Source: Leptolyngbyaceae cyanobacterium RM1_1_2 (GTDB lineage: Bacteria; Cyanobacteriota; Cyanobacteriia; Phormidesmidales; Phormidesmidaceae). Taken from it: DNA of 50,505 bases. The stretch spans positions 1 through 50,505 of the forward strand of contig JAAUQI010000036.1 in NCBI GenBank assembly GCA_012032345.1, written 5' to 3'. A program made the translations under genes and the position numbers. Shown in pieces: positions 25,889-34,845 of this stretch. Below the pieces are notes generated by a model. That model saw only the letters and a list, made by a program, of their open reading frames with translations, was not told the origin of the DNA and did no database searches. Numbering within the stretch: position 1 is the first letter of the stretch; every line of letters begins with the position of its first letter.

Positions 25889-27931
25889 TTAGCGCTTTAC
25901 CGGAACCGGAGGGAGCGATCGCTGCGGTGGACGGTGACCGTTGCGCTCAGCCGCTTCAGGTTCTGTCAGTAGCACACCGCGAATCAGCCGCGCCGCTGCC
26001 CGCTGTGCCAGCCCGCCCACAATCCGCTGCCCCATCTCGCGGGTTTCACGCTTCAGCAGTACCTGGGGTAGGACAGAGGCTAAAGTGGCCGCATCGAAGC
26101 CTCGTGTCTCACGCAAAATGCTCAGAATGCGAGTGATATGCTCAAAGCCCTGGGGCCGAGCTGAGGTAGGTTCAGGAGAGACCGCAATGCCCAGATTTTT
26201 TTGGACAGCGTGATTGATGCTGTGCAGTAGGTCTTGCCCCAGATTGTCAACCTGCTTGACCACTTCGTCGGCAATGCGATCGCGGAAAAATTCTCCCCTC
26301 TCTGAAAAAAGAAACTCCAGAGTCTGACTCAAAACGTTGTTTAGGTCGTAGTCATCGCTGTTGCGGGCGTTACGCAGCAGGTTCTCCAGCCGATTCCAGC
26401 GGAAGCTACCATCTCTAAAGAGCAGGTCATTCAGCGAGGCCCGCAGCTCAGGGGCCGGATCGGTGAGCAGCCGCTTGGCAATGTAGGGATAAGCCTTGCT
26501 CAGCACCTTAAAGTCAGGATCAACGTTGATTGCAATCCCCTCTAGCGTCACCAGCGAGCGAATAATCAGCGCATAGTAGGCTGGGACTCGAAAAGGATAC
26601 TCGTACATCAGGGCCGAAAATTCGTCTGTGATGCTCTTAAAATTCAGCTCAGCGACGCTAGCGCCCAGCGCATTGTTAAAGACTCTCGCCAGTGCCGGAA
26701 TGATCGGCGTCAAATTGGTATCAGGTGTCAAAAAATCTAGCTTGACGTAATCTGTAGCGAGGCCCTCAAAATCGCGATTAACCATGTGAACTACGGCCTC
26801 AATCAGTCCGTAGCGCTGATAGGGTTTGACCTCGCTCATCATGCCAAAGTCCAGGTAGGCTAGCTGGCCATCAGTCGTTGCCAGCAGATTGCCTGGGTGA
26901 GGATCAGCGTGAAAAAATCCATGCTCTAGCAGCTGCCGTAGCGAACACTGCACGCCCACATCAATCAGGTAGCTGGCGTCGATTCCCTGGGCGCGAAGCT
27001 TCTCTGTCTGAGTCAGCTTGGTTCCCTCAATCCACTCCATCGTCAAGACCCGTCGGCCCGTGTAGTCCCAGTGGATACTGGGCACATAGATATCACGCAG
27101 ATGGCCATAGAGCTTGTCGAAACGCTCAGCATTTTGTCCCTCGTGAGTATAGTCCATCTCCTCGAAAATACGAGCGCCGAACTCATCCATGATGCCCGTG
27201 AGATCGCTGCGCACCTGGGAGACATATTTGTCCGCTAGCTTTGCTAACTGCCTCAAAATGTAGAGGTCTAAGGCAATTTGCTGAGCTAGGCCCGGTCGCT
27301 GCACTTTGATGGCAACGGTTTCTCCTGTTTTCAGACGACCCTTGTAAACCTGACCGAGAGAGGCGGCAGCAACAGGCTGGGGTGAAATCTCAGCGTAGAG
27401 TTTCTGGGGAATTGCTCCCAGTTCTTCTTCGATGAAGCGAAAAGCGATCGCATTGGCAAAGGGCGGCAGCTGATCCTGTAGCTTGGTCAGCTCGTCAAGA
27501 TACATTGGCGGTACTAGGTCAGGGCGAGTTGAGAGTGCCTGTCCAATCTTGATGTAGGCTGGCCCCAACCGGGTCAGCATTTCTCGAAGCTGAACTGAGC
27601 GCTTCAGCTCATTGAGCTTTGATCTACCCGTGCGACCGTCAAGCCAGGTTTGACAGTAGAAAACCAGCAGCGGCCACAAAATCTTTAGAAACCGCCAAAC
27701 AACCCGCAGCGGCTGGCGACCGTAGTGCCGTTCAATCACCACAGGGTCGTAGGTCATCAGATCGCGGGGAACAGACGCCGCTGAGGTCGCTGTTGCCGCT
27801 GTTTCTAAGGGCAATGCTCCTAACTCAGCAGCGACGGCTATGGGAGGTTCCTGCTGCCAGTCTGGGCCAAATGCAACACCAGACTTAACAGGAACAGTCA
27901 CCTCAAAATCAGAAGTAGGGGTTGAATTCAT
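25889..27931 (-). CDS. ABC1/AarF/UbiB-family protein kinase-like protein
   Basis: 680 residues. After a variable N-terminus, the ABC1 signature KIGQALSTRPDLVPPMYLDE begins at residue 128, followed by the Ala-rich AAASLGQVYKG loop, VAIKVQRPG with the ion-pair lysine, the catalytic HADPHPGNLL (341-350) and the metal-binding LDFG. A helical C-terminal extension of about 300 residues follows. ABC1 proteins in cyanobacteria and plastids act in prenyl-quinone and tocopherol metabolism and stress responses. There is no ubiquinone here, so plastoquinone or tocopherol is the more likely context. It is normal for the family. The divergent neighbour is recN. Confidence 0.92.
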   Translation of the reverse strand: MNSTPTSDFEVTVPVKSGVAFGPDWQQEPPIAVAAELGALPLETAATATSAASVPRDLMTYDPVVIERHYGRQPLRVVWRFLKILWPLLVFYCQTWLDGRTGRSKLNELKRSVQLREMLTRLGPAYIKIGQALSTRPDLVPPMYLDELTKLQDQLPPFANAIAFRFIEEELGAIPQKLYAEISPQPVAAASLGQVYKGRLKTGETVAIKVQRPGLAQQIALDLYILRQLAKLADKYVSQVRSDLTGIMDEFGARIFEEMDYTHEGQNAERFDKLYGHLRDIYVPSIHWDYTGRRVLTMEWIEGTKLTQTEKLRAQGIDASYLIDVGVQCSLRQLLEHGFFHADPHPGNLLATTDGQLAYLDFGMMSEVKPYQRYGLIEAVVHMVNRDFEGLATDYVKLDFLTPDTNLTPIIPALARVFNNALGASVAELNFKSITDEFSALMYEYPFRVPAYYALIIRSLVTLEGIAINVDPDFKVLSKAYPYIAKRLLTDPAPELRASLNDLLFRDGSFRWNRLENLLRNARNSDDYDLNNVLSQTLEFLFSERGEFFRDRIADEVVKQVDNLGQDLLHSINHAVQKNLGIAVSPEPTSARPQGFEHITRILSILRETRGFDAATLASVLPQVLLKRETREMGQRIVGGLAQRAAARLIRGVLLTEPEAAERNGHRPPQRSLPPVPVKR

Positions 27932-28063
27932 AGCCTCAAAGGATTAGGAGAGGGCAGGAGGGAGTGGAGTTGCTCAGCTCAGCCGTTATAGACGCTCAAT
28001 CAAAATTAGCTGCCGTAAACTATTGTAACAGTAGCGCTTTTAAGCCAGGCCCTTATAGGCTAA

Positions 28064-28107
28064 CCGATAGATAAATACTGGTAGATAAGTATTAGTACAT
28101 CGGTATA
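28064..28107. promoter_or_regulatory. Nested palindromes and LexA-like site upstream of recN
   Basis: Inner arms AATACT (28074-28079) and AGTATT (28088-28093) lie inside outer ACCGAT and ATCGGT arms. The overlapping AGTACATCGGTATA (28094-28107) fits the cyanobacterial LexA consensus RGTACNNNDGTWC with one mismatch. It lies about 90 bp before the recN start. Motif-only evidence. Confidence 0.35.
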
Positions 28108-28192
28108 TAAACCCCTTACCATAGTATTTGGCATGGCTGAACGTGAGGGCTAATGATGCCTGCTGTCAAACCCTACGGTGAAATTGATTTAG

Positions 28193-29962
28193 ATGTTGGT
28201 TTCCCTGAAAATCGAAAATTTTGCGCTGATTGATCAGCTCATGCTGCAAATCGAGCCTGGTCTAAACGTGTTAACGGGGGAAACAGGGGCTGGCAAGTCG
28301 ATTATTTTAGATGCGATTGACGCTGTGCTGGGCGGAAAGGCTTCCAGTCGTCAGATTCGCAGCGGTGAGAAGAAGGCGCTGGTGGAGGCAACTTTTATTC
28401 CCCCGGTAGAGCTTCAGGACTGGCTAGCCCAGCAGGCTATTCCGCTACCTGAGTCAGGCTATCTGGTCTGTAGCCGGGAGCTAACCGCTAGCCGAGGAGC
28501 CGTTCGTAGTCGCTCTCGGCTGAACGGGGTCGTGGTCAACAAGCCCCAGGTAGAGGTTCTCAAGCAAAGTTTGGTAGAGATTACCGCCCAGGGTCAAACC
28601 ATGCAGCTAGGAGCGGCCAACCTTCAGCAAAGCTGGCTGGACGGTTTTGGCGGGGCTAAACTGCTAATCCAGCGCGATCGCGTGGGTCAGGCTTACCAGC
28701 GGGCAACGGCTGCTTTTCAGGCACTCGATCGCCGTCGCCAGGCCGAGCAGCAGCGGCTACAGCAGCTCGATCTCTTTGAGTTTCAGGGTCAGGAGCTAAA
28801 CAGAGCGGCTTTGGAAGATGCTGATGAGCTAGTCAGCCTGCAGCAGGAGCAGCAGCGGCTGAGTCATGCGGTGGAGCTACAGCAGCAGAGCTATCAGGTC
28901 TATCAGGTTCTCTACGAAAATGACGGCGACGCGGCTGCCTGTGCCGACCTGCTGGGCAAGGCCAGCTCAATCTTAGAAGACATGCTGCGCTTTGATCCCG
29001 AGGTGGAGCCAATCATCGATCTCGTCAGCGAGGCGATGGCTCAGGTAGAAGAAGCCGGACGCCAGATTAACAGCTACGGGGAAGGGGTAGAAACCGACCC
29101 GGAGCGCTTGCAGGTGGTAGATCAGCGCCTTGTCCAGCTCAGGCAGCTTTGCCGCAAGTATGGGCGAGACTTGCCAGAGCTAATTGATTACTATCAGGAA
29201 ATTCAGGCGTCTCTGGATTTGCTTAACGGTGACGGGCAGTCGATTGAGGCCCTTGAGCAAACCTATCAGGCGCAGCGGCAGCAGCTAGAAGCCGACTGCG
29301 CCCAGCTCACTCAGCTGCGTAAACAGGCAGCTAAGACTTTAGAAACCCGCCTGATTGAGACCCTCAAGCCCCTGGCTATGGAGCGGGTCAAGTTTCAGGT
29401 GGAGATTATGCCCGCAACCCCTGCGGCTACCGGGGCCGACCAGATTCAGTTTGTGTTTAGCCCCAATCCGGGAGAACCGCTGCAGCCGCTGACAGAAATT
29501 GCCTCTGGCGGCGAGATGAGCCGATTCTTGCTGGCGCTTAAAGTCTGTATCTCTGAAATTGACGGCGTTAGCACAATGATTTTTGATGAGATTGACGTCG
29601 GCGTATCGGGGCGGGTGGCCCAGGCGATCGCCGAAAAACTTCATCACCTCAGCCGTAGCCATCAGGTTCTCTGTGTCACCCACCAGCCGATCGTAGCGGC
29701 GATGGCCGATGCTCACTACCGCGTCGGCAAGCAGGTAATTGACTCAGCTCAGGACGGCTCCCCTAAATCTTGCAAAAGCAAAGCGGCAGACAAGACAACA
29801 CAGGAGCGCACGGTGGTAAGGGTTTCGCCGCTGGATCTAGAGCAGCGGCGCGAAGAGCTAGCCCAGCTTGCCGGGGGGCAGTCTCATCAAGAAGCGATTG
29901 CCTTTGCTGAATCTCTGCTGACCCAGGCTGCTAAACTACGCAAGCAGCAGGTTCTGGCTTAG
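28193..29962 (+). CDS. recN: DNA repair protein RecN
   Basis: 589-residue SMC-like ATPase for double-strand-break repair. Walker A is GETGAGKS (29-36) and the central coiled coil spans roughly 150-370. The ABC signature is LTEIASGGEMSRFLLALK, Walker B is MIFDEIDVGVSGR (catalytic D465-E466), and the D-loop/H-loop region reads VLCVTHQPIVAAMADAHY. Length is normal. A short insertion with Lys/Ser/Thr (KSCKSKAADKTTQ) near residue 530 is a variable loop. The ATG at 28193 is the only sensible start. Confidence 0.95.
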   Translation: MLVSLKIENFALIDQLMLQIEPGLNVLTGETGAGKSIILDAIDAVLGGKASSRQIRSGEKKALVEATFIPPVELQDWLAQQAIPLPESGYLVCSRELTASRGAVRSRSRLNGVVVNKPQVEVLKQSLVEITAQGQTMQLGAANLQQSWLDGFGGAKLLIQRDRVGQAYQRATAAFQALDRRRQAEQQRLQQLDLFEFQGQELNRAALEDADELVSLQQEQQRLSHAVELQQQSYQVYQVLYENDGDAAACADLLGKASSILEDMLRFDPEVEPIIDLVSEAMAQVEEAGRQINSYGEGVETDPERLQVVDQRLVQLRQLCRKYGRDLPELIDYYQEIQASLDLLNGDGQSIEALEQTYQAQRQQLEADCAQLTQLRKQAAKTLETRLIETLKPLAMERVKFQVEIMPATPAATGADQIQFVFSPNPGEPLQPLTEIASGGEMSRFLLALKVCISEIDGVSTMIFDEIDVGVSGRVAQAIAEKLHHLSRSHQVLCVTHQPIVAAMADAHYRVGKQVIDSAQDGSPKSCKSKAADKTTQERTVVRVSPLDLEQRREELAQLAGGQSHQEAIAFAESLLTQAAKLRKQQVLA

Positions 29963-30048
29963 GGCAGACTGGCTTCGCAAGATAGCTCTTAAGAACTATT
30001 TAGAAAAGCCGCCCAGAACCTTAAAATAGCGGCGCGTAGGTTTGTATC

Positions 30049-30089
30049 GGGCTGATGCTAGTCTGACCCCGTTAGCGCAGCATCAGCCT
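30049..30089. other. Intergenic hairpin between recN and the antiporter gene
   Basis: GGCTGATGCT (30050-30059) pairs perfectly with AGCATCAGCC (30079-30088) across 19 nt. There is no T-run, so it could be a transcript-stabilising hairpin or a recN end. Confidence 0.55.
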
Positions 30090-30135
30090 GGGCAAAACAG
30101 TCGAGTGATATTCTTGATCTTTATTCTTTCTGGCA

Positions 30136-31716
30136 ATGCCTATTTTTGCAGCCGCTGAAGCCGCTCTAGAAAGCGCGGCTATTGAGCAAAACCTGCGGCA
30201 GTTTTTGTTGGTGCTTTCGGTCTCTTTGGGGGTGGCGACGCTGTCGCGGGTGCTGAGCTGGCTGCGGAATATTCCCTATACTTTACTGCTGCTGGTAGTG
30301 GGGCTGGGGCTGGCTATTTTGAACGTGCGGCTGGTCAATCTTTCGCCAGAGCTGATTTTATTTATCTTTTTGCCGCCGCTGTTGTTTGAAGCCGCCTGGA
30401 ATATCCGCTGGTCAAATCTGAAGCGCGACTTTGTACCGATTGGTATTTATGCCGTCTTTGGGGTGGTTATTAGCATTATCGGTATTGTCTTGGGGCTGCG
30501 ACAGTTTGCGGGAGATTCCTTGGCGATCGCGCTGATTGTAGGGGCGAGTTTGTCGGCGACCGATCCGGTTTCAGTAGTGGCGCTGTTTCGGGAGCTAGGG
30601 GTTGATAAGCGGCTGACGACGCTGATGGAGGGCGAAAGCCTCTTTAATGACGGTGTTGCCGTGGTAGCCTACAACCTGCTGATTGGCATTGCCTTGGGCA
30701 TTAAGCAGTTTGATATTTCGGTAACCCTGGCTCAGTTTTTTGTATTTGTTGGGGTTGGCGTCAGCATTGGCGCTTTGATTGGGTTTGGCATTTCTTTTTT
30801 GACCCAGCGCTTTGACCTGCCCCTAGTGGAGCAGTCTTTGACCCTGGTATCTGCCTATGGCACCTATCTGGTGGCTGAGGAACTGGGGGGATCTGGCGTA
30901 ATCGCCGTGGTGACGACAGGGCTGATTCTCGGTAATTTTGGCTCTCGCATCGGCATGAATCCGCGCACGCGGCTGGTGGTTTCGGAGTTTTGGGAGTTTC
31001 TGGCCTTTTTTGTCAACTCGATTGTTTTTCTGCTAATCGGCGATCAGGTGCGCTTTGACGGCCTGATCGAGCATTTAGATTCAATTGGCGTTGCGATCGC
31101 GCTGCTGACGATTACCCGTGCTGTCAGCATTTTTGGCCTAGGCTTTTTCAGCAACAAGCTAATCGAGAAAGATGTCTCCCTCAGCAACCAAACCGTCCTA
31201 TGGTGGGGAGGTCTGCGGGGATCAGTGTCTGTGGCTTTGGCTCTGAGCGTTCCGGTGGCATTGGCAAGTGAGCGAGATGAAATTATTGCTATTGTGTTTG
31301 GCGTCATGCTGTTTACGCTGCTCGTACAGGGACTCACCACTAAATTTTTGCTGCAGAGTTTGGGCCTGCTCAGCGATCAGTCCCTGCGCCAGGAATATAC
31401 GCAGCTCGTAGCCCGACGGGTGGCTCTGAACCGGGTGCTAGATCGGCTAAAAACCCTGGCAGATCGTCAGGAAATTGAGTCAGAATTCGGTCGCTATCAG
31501 ATGGCTTTGGTAGAAGGGCAGCTAGAGGAAGTCCAGGAAAATCTGAATCAGCTGCGGCAGAGCAAGCCAGAACTTCAGATCTTTGCGGCTGAGCAGCTCA
31601 AAGATGAACTGTTGGCGATCGAGTCAGATACCTACGCTGAGTTTATCCGGGCAGGCCAGCTCAAAGACGAGCTAGCCCCGCTGCTGCAGGACGTTTTGCC
31701 TGAGCAAACTACCTAA
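30136..31716 (+). CDS. CPA1-family Na+/H+ antiporter (NhaP-type)
   Basis: 526 residues with about twelve transmembrane segments over the first 410, then a cytoplasmic acidic/helical tail. The transport core has SATDPVSVVALFRELG and EGESLFNDGVAVVAYNLL, the ion-binding Asp motifs of CPA1 exchangers, and WWGGLRGSVSVALALSVP near the end. It exchanges Na+ (or K+) for protons across the plasma or thylakoid membrane, aiding pH and salt balance. Together with stpA it fits life at variable salinity. It looks monocistronic. Confidence 0.92.
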   Translation: MPIFAAAEAALESAAIEQNLRQFLLVLSVSLGVATLSRVLSWLRNIPYTLLLLVVGLGLAILNVRLVNLSPELILFIFLPPLLFEAAWNIRWSNLKRDFVPIGIYAVFGVVISIIGIVLGLRQFAGDSLAIALIVGASLSATDPVSVVALFRELGVDKRLTTLMEGESLFNDGVAVVAYNLLIGIALGIKQFDISVTLAQFFVFVGVGVSIGALIGFGISFLTQRFDLPLVEQSLTLVSAYGTYLVAEELGGSGVIAVVTTGLILGNFGSRIGMNPRTRLVVSEFWEFLAFFVNSIVFLLIGDQVRFDGLIEHLDSIGVAIALLTITRAVSIFGLGFFSNKLIEKDVSLSNQTVLWWGGLRGSVSVALALSVPVALASERDEIIAIVFGVMLFTLLVQGLTTKFLLQSLGLLSDQSLRQEYTQLVARRVALNRVLDRLKTLADRQEIESEFGRYQMALVEGQLEEVQENLNQLRQSKPELQIFAAEQLKDELLAIESDTYAEFIRAGQLKDELAPLLQDVLPEQTT

Positions 31717-31841
31717 ATCAAAACTGAAAATCTCCGGCAGCAACAATCCTGCGAGAGCTAAAACTGTCTATTGAGTGATGTAAACAACGCGTCTGATAGC
31801 CACTGGTTAGTCAAATAATCAAAGGCAACTCGTCCTTCTTA

Positions 31842-32734
31842 TCAACTCTCGGCCCACTCAATACTTTGAATCCACTTCTCAAATGTTGTTAACTCTATAG
31901 GAAGTTTCTGTAAGATAACATTCACATCTATCTCATCTTCTGGATGAGCCGCTCGCCAACGATATATCTTAGCAATCTCTGTTCCTGTTGGTTCACCAAA
32001 TGCCTGATTTAACCCTTGTTCAAAAGCATCAATTGGAATTTGCTGATAGGTGAAAGGGCGATTTAGCACTTTAGCAAATCGCTTAGCAATGTCCTGTCCG
32101 CTTAAAGCCTCAGGCCCGCCAATATCAAAAATTGAGCCTGTCAATTCGGGTCGTTGTAACGCTGCTACTGCCAGCGCCGCTACATCAGCCAAGCTGATCC
32201 AGGAGATCTCGGTTTCAGGAGGCAAAGGGTAAGAGACAACACCTTGATGAACAATACCCGATATTGACCAAGGAGCAGTTAAGTTATCCATATAAATGGG
32301 CGGGCGCAGGATAATGAACGGCACACCACTTTGACGAATATACTGTTCTAGATTCCGTTTGATTTCAAAGGCAGATGCATCGGTTGTTTGGTTTGGAATG
32401 GAGGTGCTGGTGTTAAACACTAGCAGTTCGACTCCTGCATACTGGGCAGCGTTAATGGCGTTGCGACCTTGAGTTGTTGCCACATCAAATCGATACTCAA
32501 GGGGTAGAACAAGAAAAACTCGATCGCACCTTCATTTGCTCGTTTTAGGCTGTCTTGATCTTCAAGGGTTCCTGTTGCGATTTCTACATTTTTAGGCAAA
32601 AGAGACTTTGCCTTGTCTCGATTCCGAACAAATGCACGTACTTGATACCTTTCTCTCAGCAACCGTCGCACAACGGGAACCCCTTGAGCGCTATTTGCAC
32701 CATAGACAAGAATCTTCGGGGTTAGGTTGCTCAT
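31842..32734 (-). CDS. NmrA-like NAD(P)-binding protein, with apparent 1-nt frameshift
   Basis: The 5' frame (from ATG 32734) encodes ILVYGANSAQGVPVVRRLL with the Rossmann nucleotide-binding turn, up to RANEGAIEFF. One base is missing in a T-rich run at about 32509-32520. The next frame continues VLPLEYRFDVATTQGRNAIN and runs to the stop. With one base added the protein is 297 residues with no stop. NmrA/atypical SDR proteins bind NAD(P) and reduce quinones or act as redox sensors. It is divergent from an HxlR regulator, a common pairing. Codon use is AT-richer than its neighbours. Confidence 0.78.
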
Positions 32735-32748
32735 GATTTAGACCTTGA

Positions 32749-32776
32749 ATATCTTCAACTTCAGTATTGAAGATAT
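32749..32776. promoter_or_regulatory. Palindromic operator between NmrA-like and HxlR genes
   Basis: ATATCTTCAA and TTGAAGATAT are a perfect 10-bp inverted repeat with an 8-bp spacer, in the 103-bp gap between the divergent starts. It fits an HxlR dimer site controlling both genes. Confidence 0.65.
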
Positions 32777-32837
32777 CTGCTAAAATCACGAGTACGTACA
32801 ATTTTGTAGGGTACTATCAAAAAGGGTTGTGTTAGTC

Positions 32838-33206
32838 GTGAGTCAAAGAGATAACAAAGAGCTTGAATGCCCTATTCAAGCGATCGTTGACGTGATTGGC
32901 GGAAAATGGAAGCTATCTATTCTTTACCAGCTATTTCAGGGAACTAGGCGGTATGGAGAGCTGAAGCGGTTAGTTCCCAAAGCAACTGAACGGATGCTAA
33001 CGCTGCAATTACGGGAACTAGAAGCTGTTGGAATCGTGCAGAGAACTGTCTACTCAGAAGTTCCGCCAAAAGTCGAATACTCCCTAACAGAACTCGGATT
33101 GAGCTTGGAGCCTGTCTTAAAGACAATGCTGAGTTGGAGTGAAAATTACTTGCAACAAGAAGGTACGCAGGTCAGAGAGTCCAACTCAAATCTTTCTTCG
33201 CTCTAA
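32838..33206 (+). CDS. HxlR-family winged-helix regulator
   Basis: 122 residues from GTG 32838, chosen over GTG 32829 because of the spacing to AAGGG at 32822-32826. The core CPIQAIVDVIGGKWKLSILY then RRYGELKRLVPKATERMLTL and VYSEVPPKVEYSLTELG is the HxlR winged helix. A cysteine lies at residue 11, where redox-sensing members (YodB, HypR, QorR) have theirs, so thiol or quinone sensing is likely. It is divergently paired with the NmrA-like gene across the palindrome at 32749-32776, implying joint and autoregulation. Confidence 0.88.
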   Translation: MSQRDNKELECPIQAIVDVIGGKWKLSILYQLFQGTRRYGELKRLVPKATERMLTLQLRELEAVGIVQRTVYSEVPPKVEYSLTELGLSLEPVLKTMLSWSENYLQQEGTQVRESNSNLSSL

Positions 33207-33335
33207 CGTTAAAATACAGCGGCAAATAGCCTTGAGATCAATACTAAGATCGGGTGCATCTCACTCTCATCCCAACTAGTGGATCTGCTTCTGAAGCTGC
33301 TACACCAGCAACCTGAGCCTTACCGTCTTATAGAA

Positions 33336-33406
33336 AGGCGGCACCCAGATTCGAACTGGGGATAAAGGATTTGCAATCCTCTGCCTTACCACTTGGCCAT
33401 GCCGCC
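33336..33406 (-). tRNA. tRNA-Cys (GCA)
   Basis: On the minus strand a full cloverleaf is present: 7-bp acceptor stem GGCGGCA / TGCCGCC, a D-arm containing AAGTGGTAAGGC, an anticodon loop TTGCAAA with anticodon GCA, a short variable loop, and a T-arm with GTTCGAATC. The discriminator base is U, the tRNA-Cys identity base, and CCA is not encoded. Length is 71 nt. Confidence 0.97.
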
Positions 33407-33485
33407 GTTGTCGGAACATTATCATAGCAAATTTTGTGAGCTAGGTTAGCCCAAGCTGAGGCAGGTTCAGCCGAGGCCAAACAGA

Positions 33486-34769
33486 TTAAGGGCTTGCGGG
33501 TGGACTCAGAACAATGACATCAATTAAAGGCGTGACGTTGAAGCCCTGCTGTAGCAAGTTTTGCTGAATCTGGCGGCTGAGCTGCTGGCTGATGGCGCGA
33601 TCGCTAAGTGTAGTATCGGCCCGAGGCTGCACGTAGATTACGCCCAGCAGCGTGTTTTGCTCAGGGAGGCTAGCGCGGGTAAAGCGAACATTGGCCTCGA
33701 CCAGATAGGCGGCGCTGTCTTGCTCAAGGGTTTCTTGAATTACCTCGATCGCCTGCTGAGTACGGCTCGATCGCTGTAAATTAGGTGCTTGTCTAAACTG
33801 CCATGCCAGCAGACCCGCTAAAATCGTCCCCGTCATAGCTAGCACAATCGGAAAAAGCAGGCGATCGCCGCGCTTGTAACGTGCCCCTTGGGGCGATAGC
33901 CCATAAAGGCGAAACACAGTTGCCCCTGATAGATTAATTCCCGCTAGCTGCAAAATCAGCAAAAAAGTGCCGTTTTTCGCCATGCCCGACTCTCCTAGCG
34001 CCATCGCCATGCCCACCACGCCAGCCGGAGGAGCCAGCGACGCTGCCACCAGCATGCCCACAGCGGCAGCAGAGACTAGACTGCTGCGCTCTGACTGCAC
34101 CAGTTGCAAAGCCCCTGCGGCCCCTGCCGTCAGCGGTAGCAAAACAGCCACCGCTGAAACCTGACTAGTCGAAATCATTGAGCTAGTAGCAGCCTGCTGA
34201 CCAGAAATGAAACTGAGCAAAGCTGCCGTGGTGATCGTGACCGCCAGAGCGCAAAAATAGCGCAGTAGGCTGCTGCTTAATAAGCGGCGATCGCCTCTAG
34301 CCGTACCAATCGCCACGTTCATCGCTGGGCCGGCAAAAGGGGCAATCAGCATAGCGGCTACTAGTAAAAAGCTGCTGTTGGTAAACAGCCCAATCCAGAC
34401 AATCACCCCAGCGATCGCCGCAAATGCCAAAAAACTAGACCACGAGCCGATACTCTGTAGCCCCGCCAAAAATATCTCAATCGGGCTGCGGGCCTGCACG
34501 TTCGTCACCTGCTGCGGCGCTTCCTCAGCCGGAGGCTGCAGCGGCATGACGCCTCTGGGATTTAGAGTAATCTTCAGGTCGGGCAGGGTTTCCAGCGCGT
34601 CTAGCAGTCCCTCAACCTGACGGTTGGGCACATGGGCAATCACCAGATCAACCGCATCCTCTGGACTCTTGGCCTCAATTTGGGTTAGATTGGCTCCCCG
34701 ATGCTGTTTGGCTAGAGCCAACACCTGACTACCCTGGCCGCGAGGAACCTGAATCAGCAGCTGGCGCAT
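33486..34769 (-). CDS. DUF389-family membrane protein
   Basis: 427 residues. The N-terminal 85 are a soluble alpha/beta region (LLIQVPRGQGSQVLALAKQH). About six transmembrane helices follow with the DUF389 hallmarks LLVAAMLIAPFAGPAMNVAI, GTARGD and MLVAASLAPPAGVVGMAMAL. A C-terminal soluble domain is at about 330-427. DUF389 function is unknown, though the Gly/Pro-rich membrane core suggests transport. It starts 77 bp downstream of the stpA stop on the same strand, so the two could be co-transcribed. Confidence 0.88.
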   Translation of the reverse strand: MRQLLIQVPRGQGSQVLALAKQHRGANLTQIEAKSPEDAVDLVIAHVPNRQVEGLLDALETLPDLKITLNPRGVMPLQPPAEEAPQQVTNVQARSPIEIFLAGLQSIGSWSSFLAFAAIAGVIVWIGLFTNSSFLLVAAMLIAPFAGPAMNVAIGTARGDRRLLSSSLLRYFCALAVTITTAALLSFISGQQAATSSMISTSQVSAVAVLLPLTAGAAGALQLVQSERSSLVSAAAVGMLVAASLAPPAGVVGMAMALGESGMAKNGTFLLILQLAGINLSGATVFRLYGLSPQGARYKRGDRLLFPIVLAMTGTILAGLLAWQFRQAPNLQRSSRTQQAIEVIQETLEQDSAAYLVEANVRFTRASLPEQNTLLGVIYVQPRADTTLSDRAISQQLSRQIQQNLLQQGFNVTPLIDVIVLSPPASP

Positions 34770-34845
34770 AGAATCCTCTAGCTCATCTGGCCTCAGCTTA
34801 GGTGAAAGCGCTAAGAAATCAGCCTACCCGGAGGAAGATTCCAGG

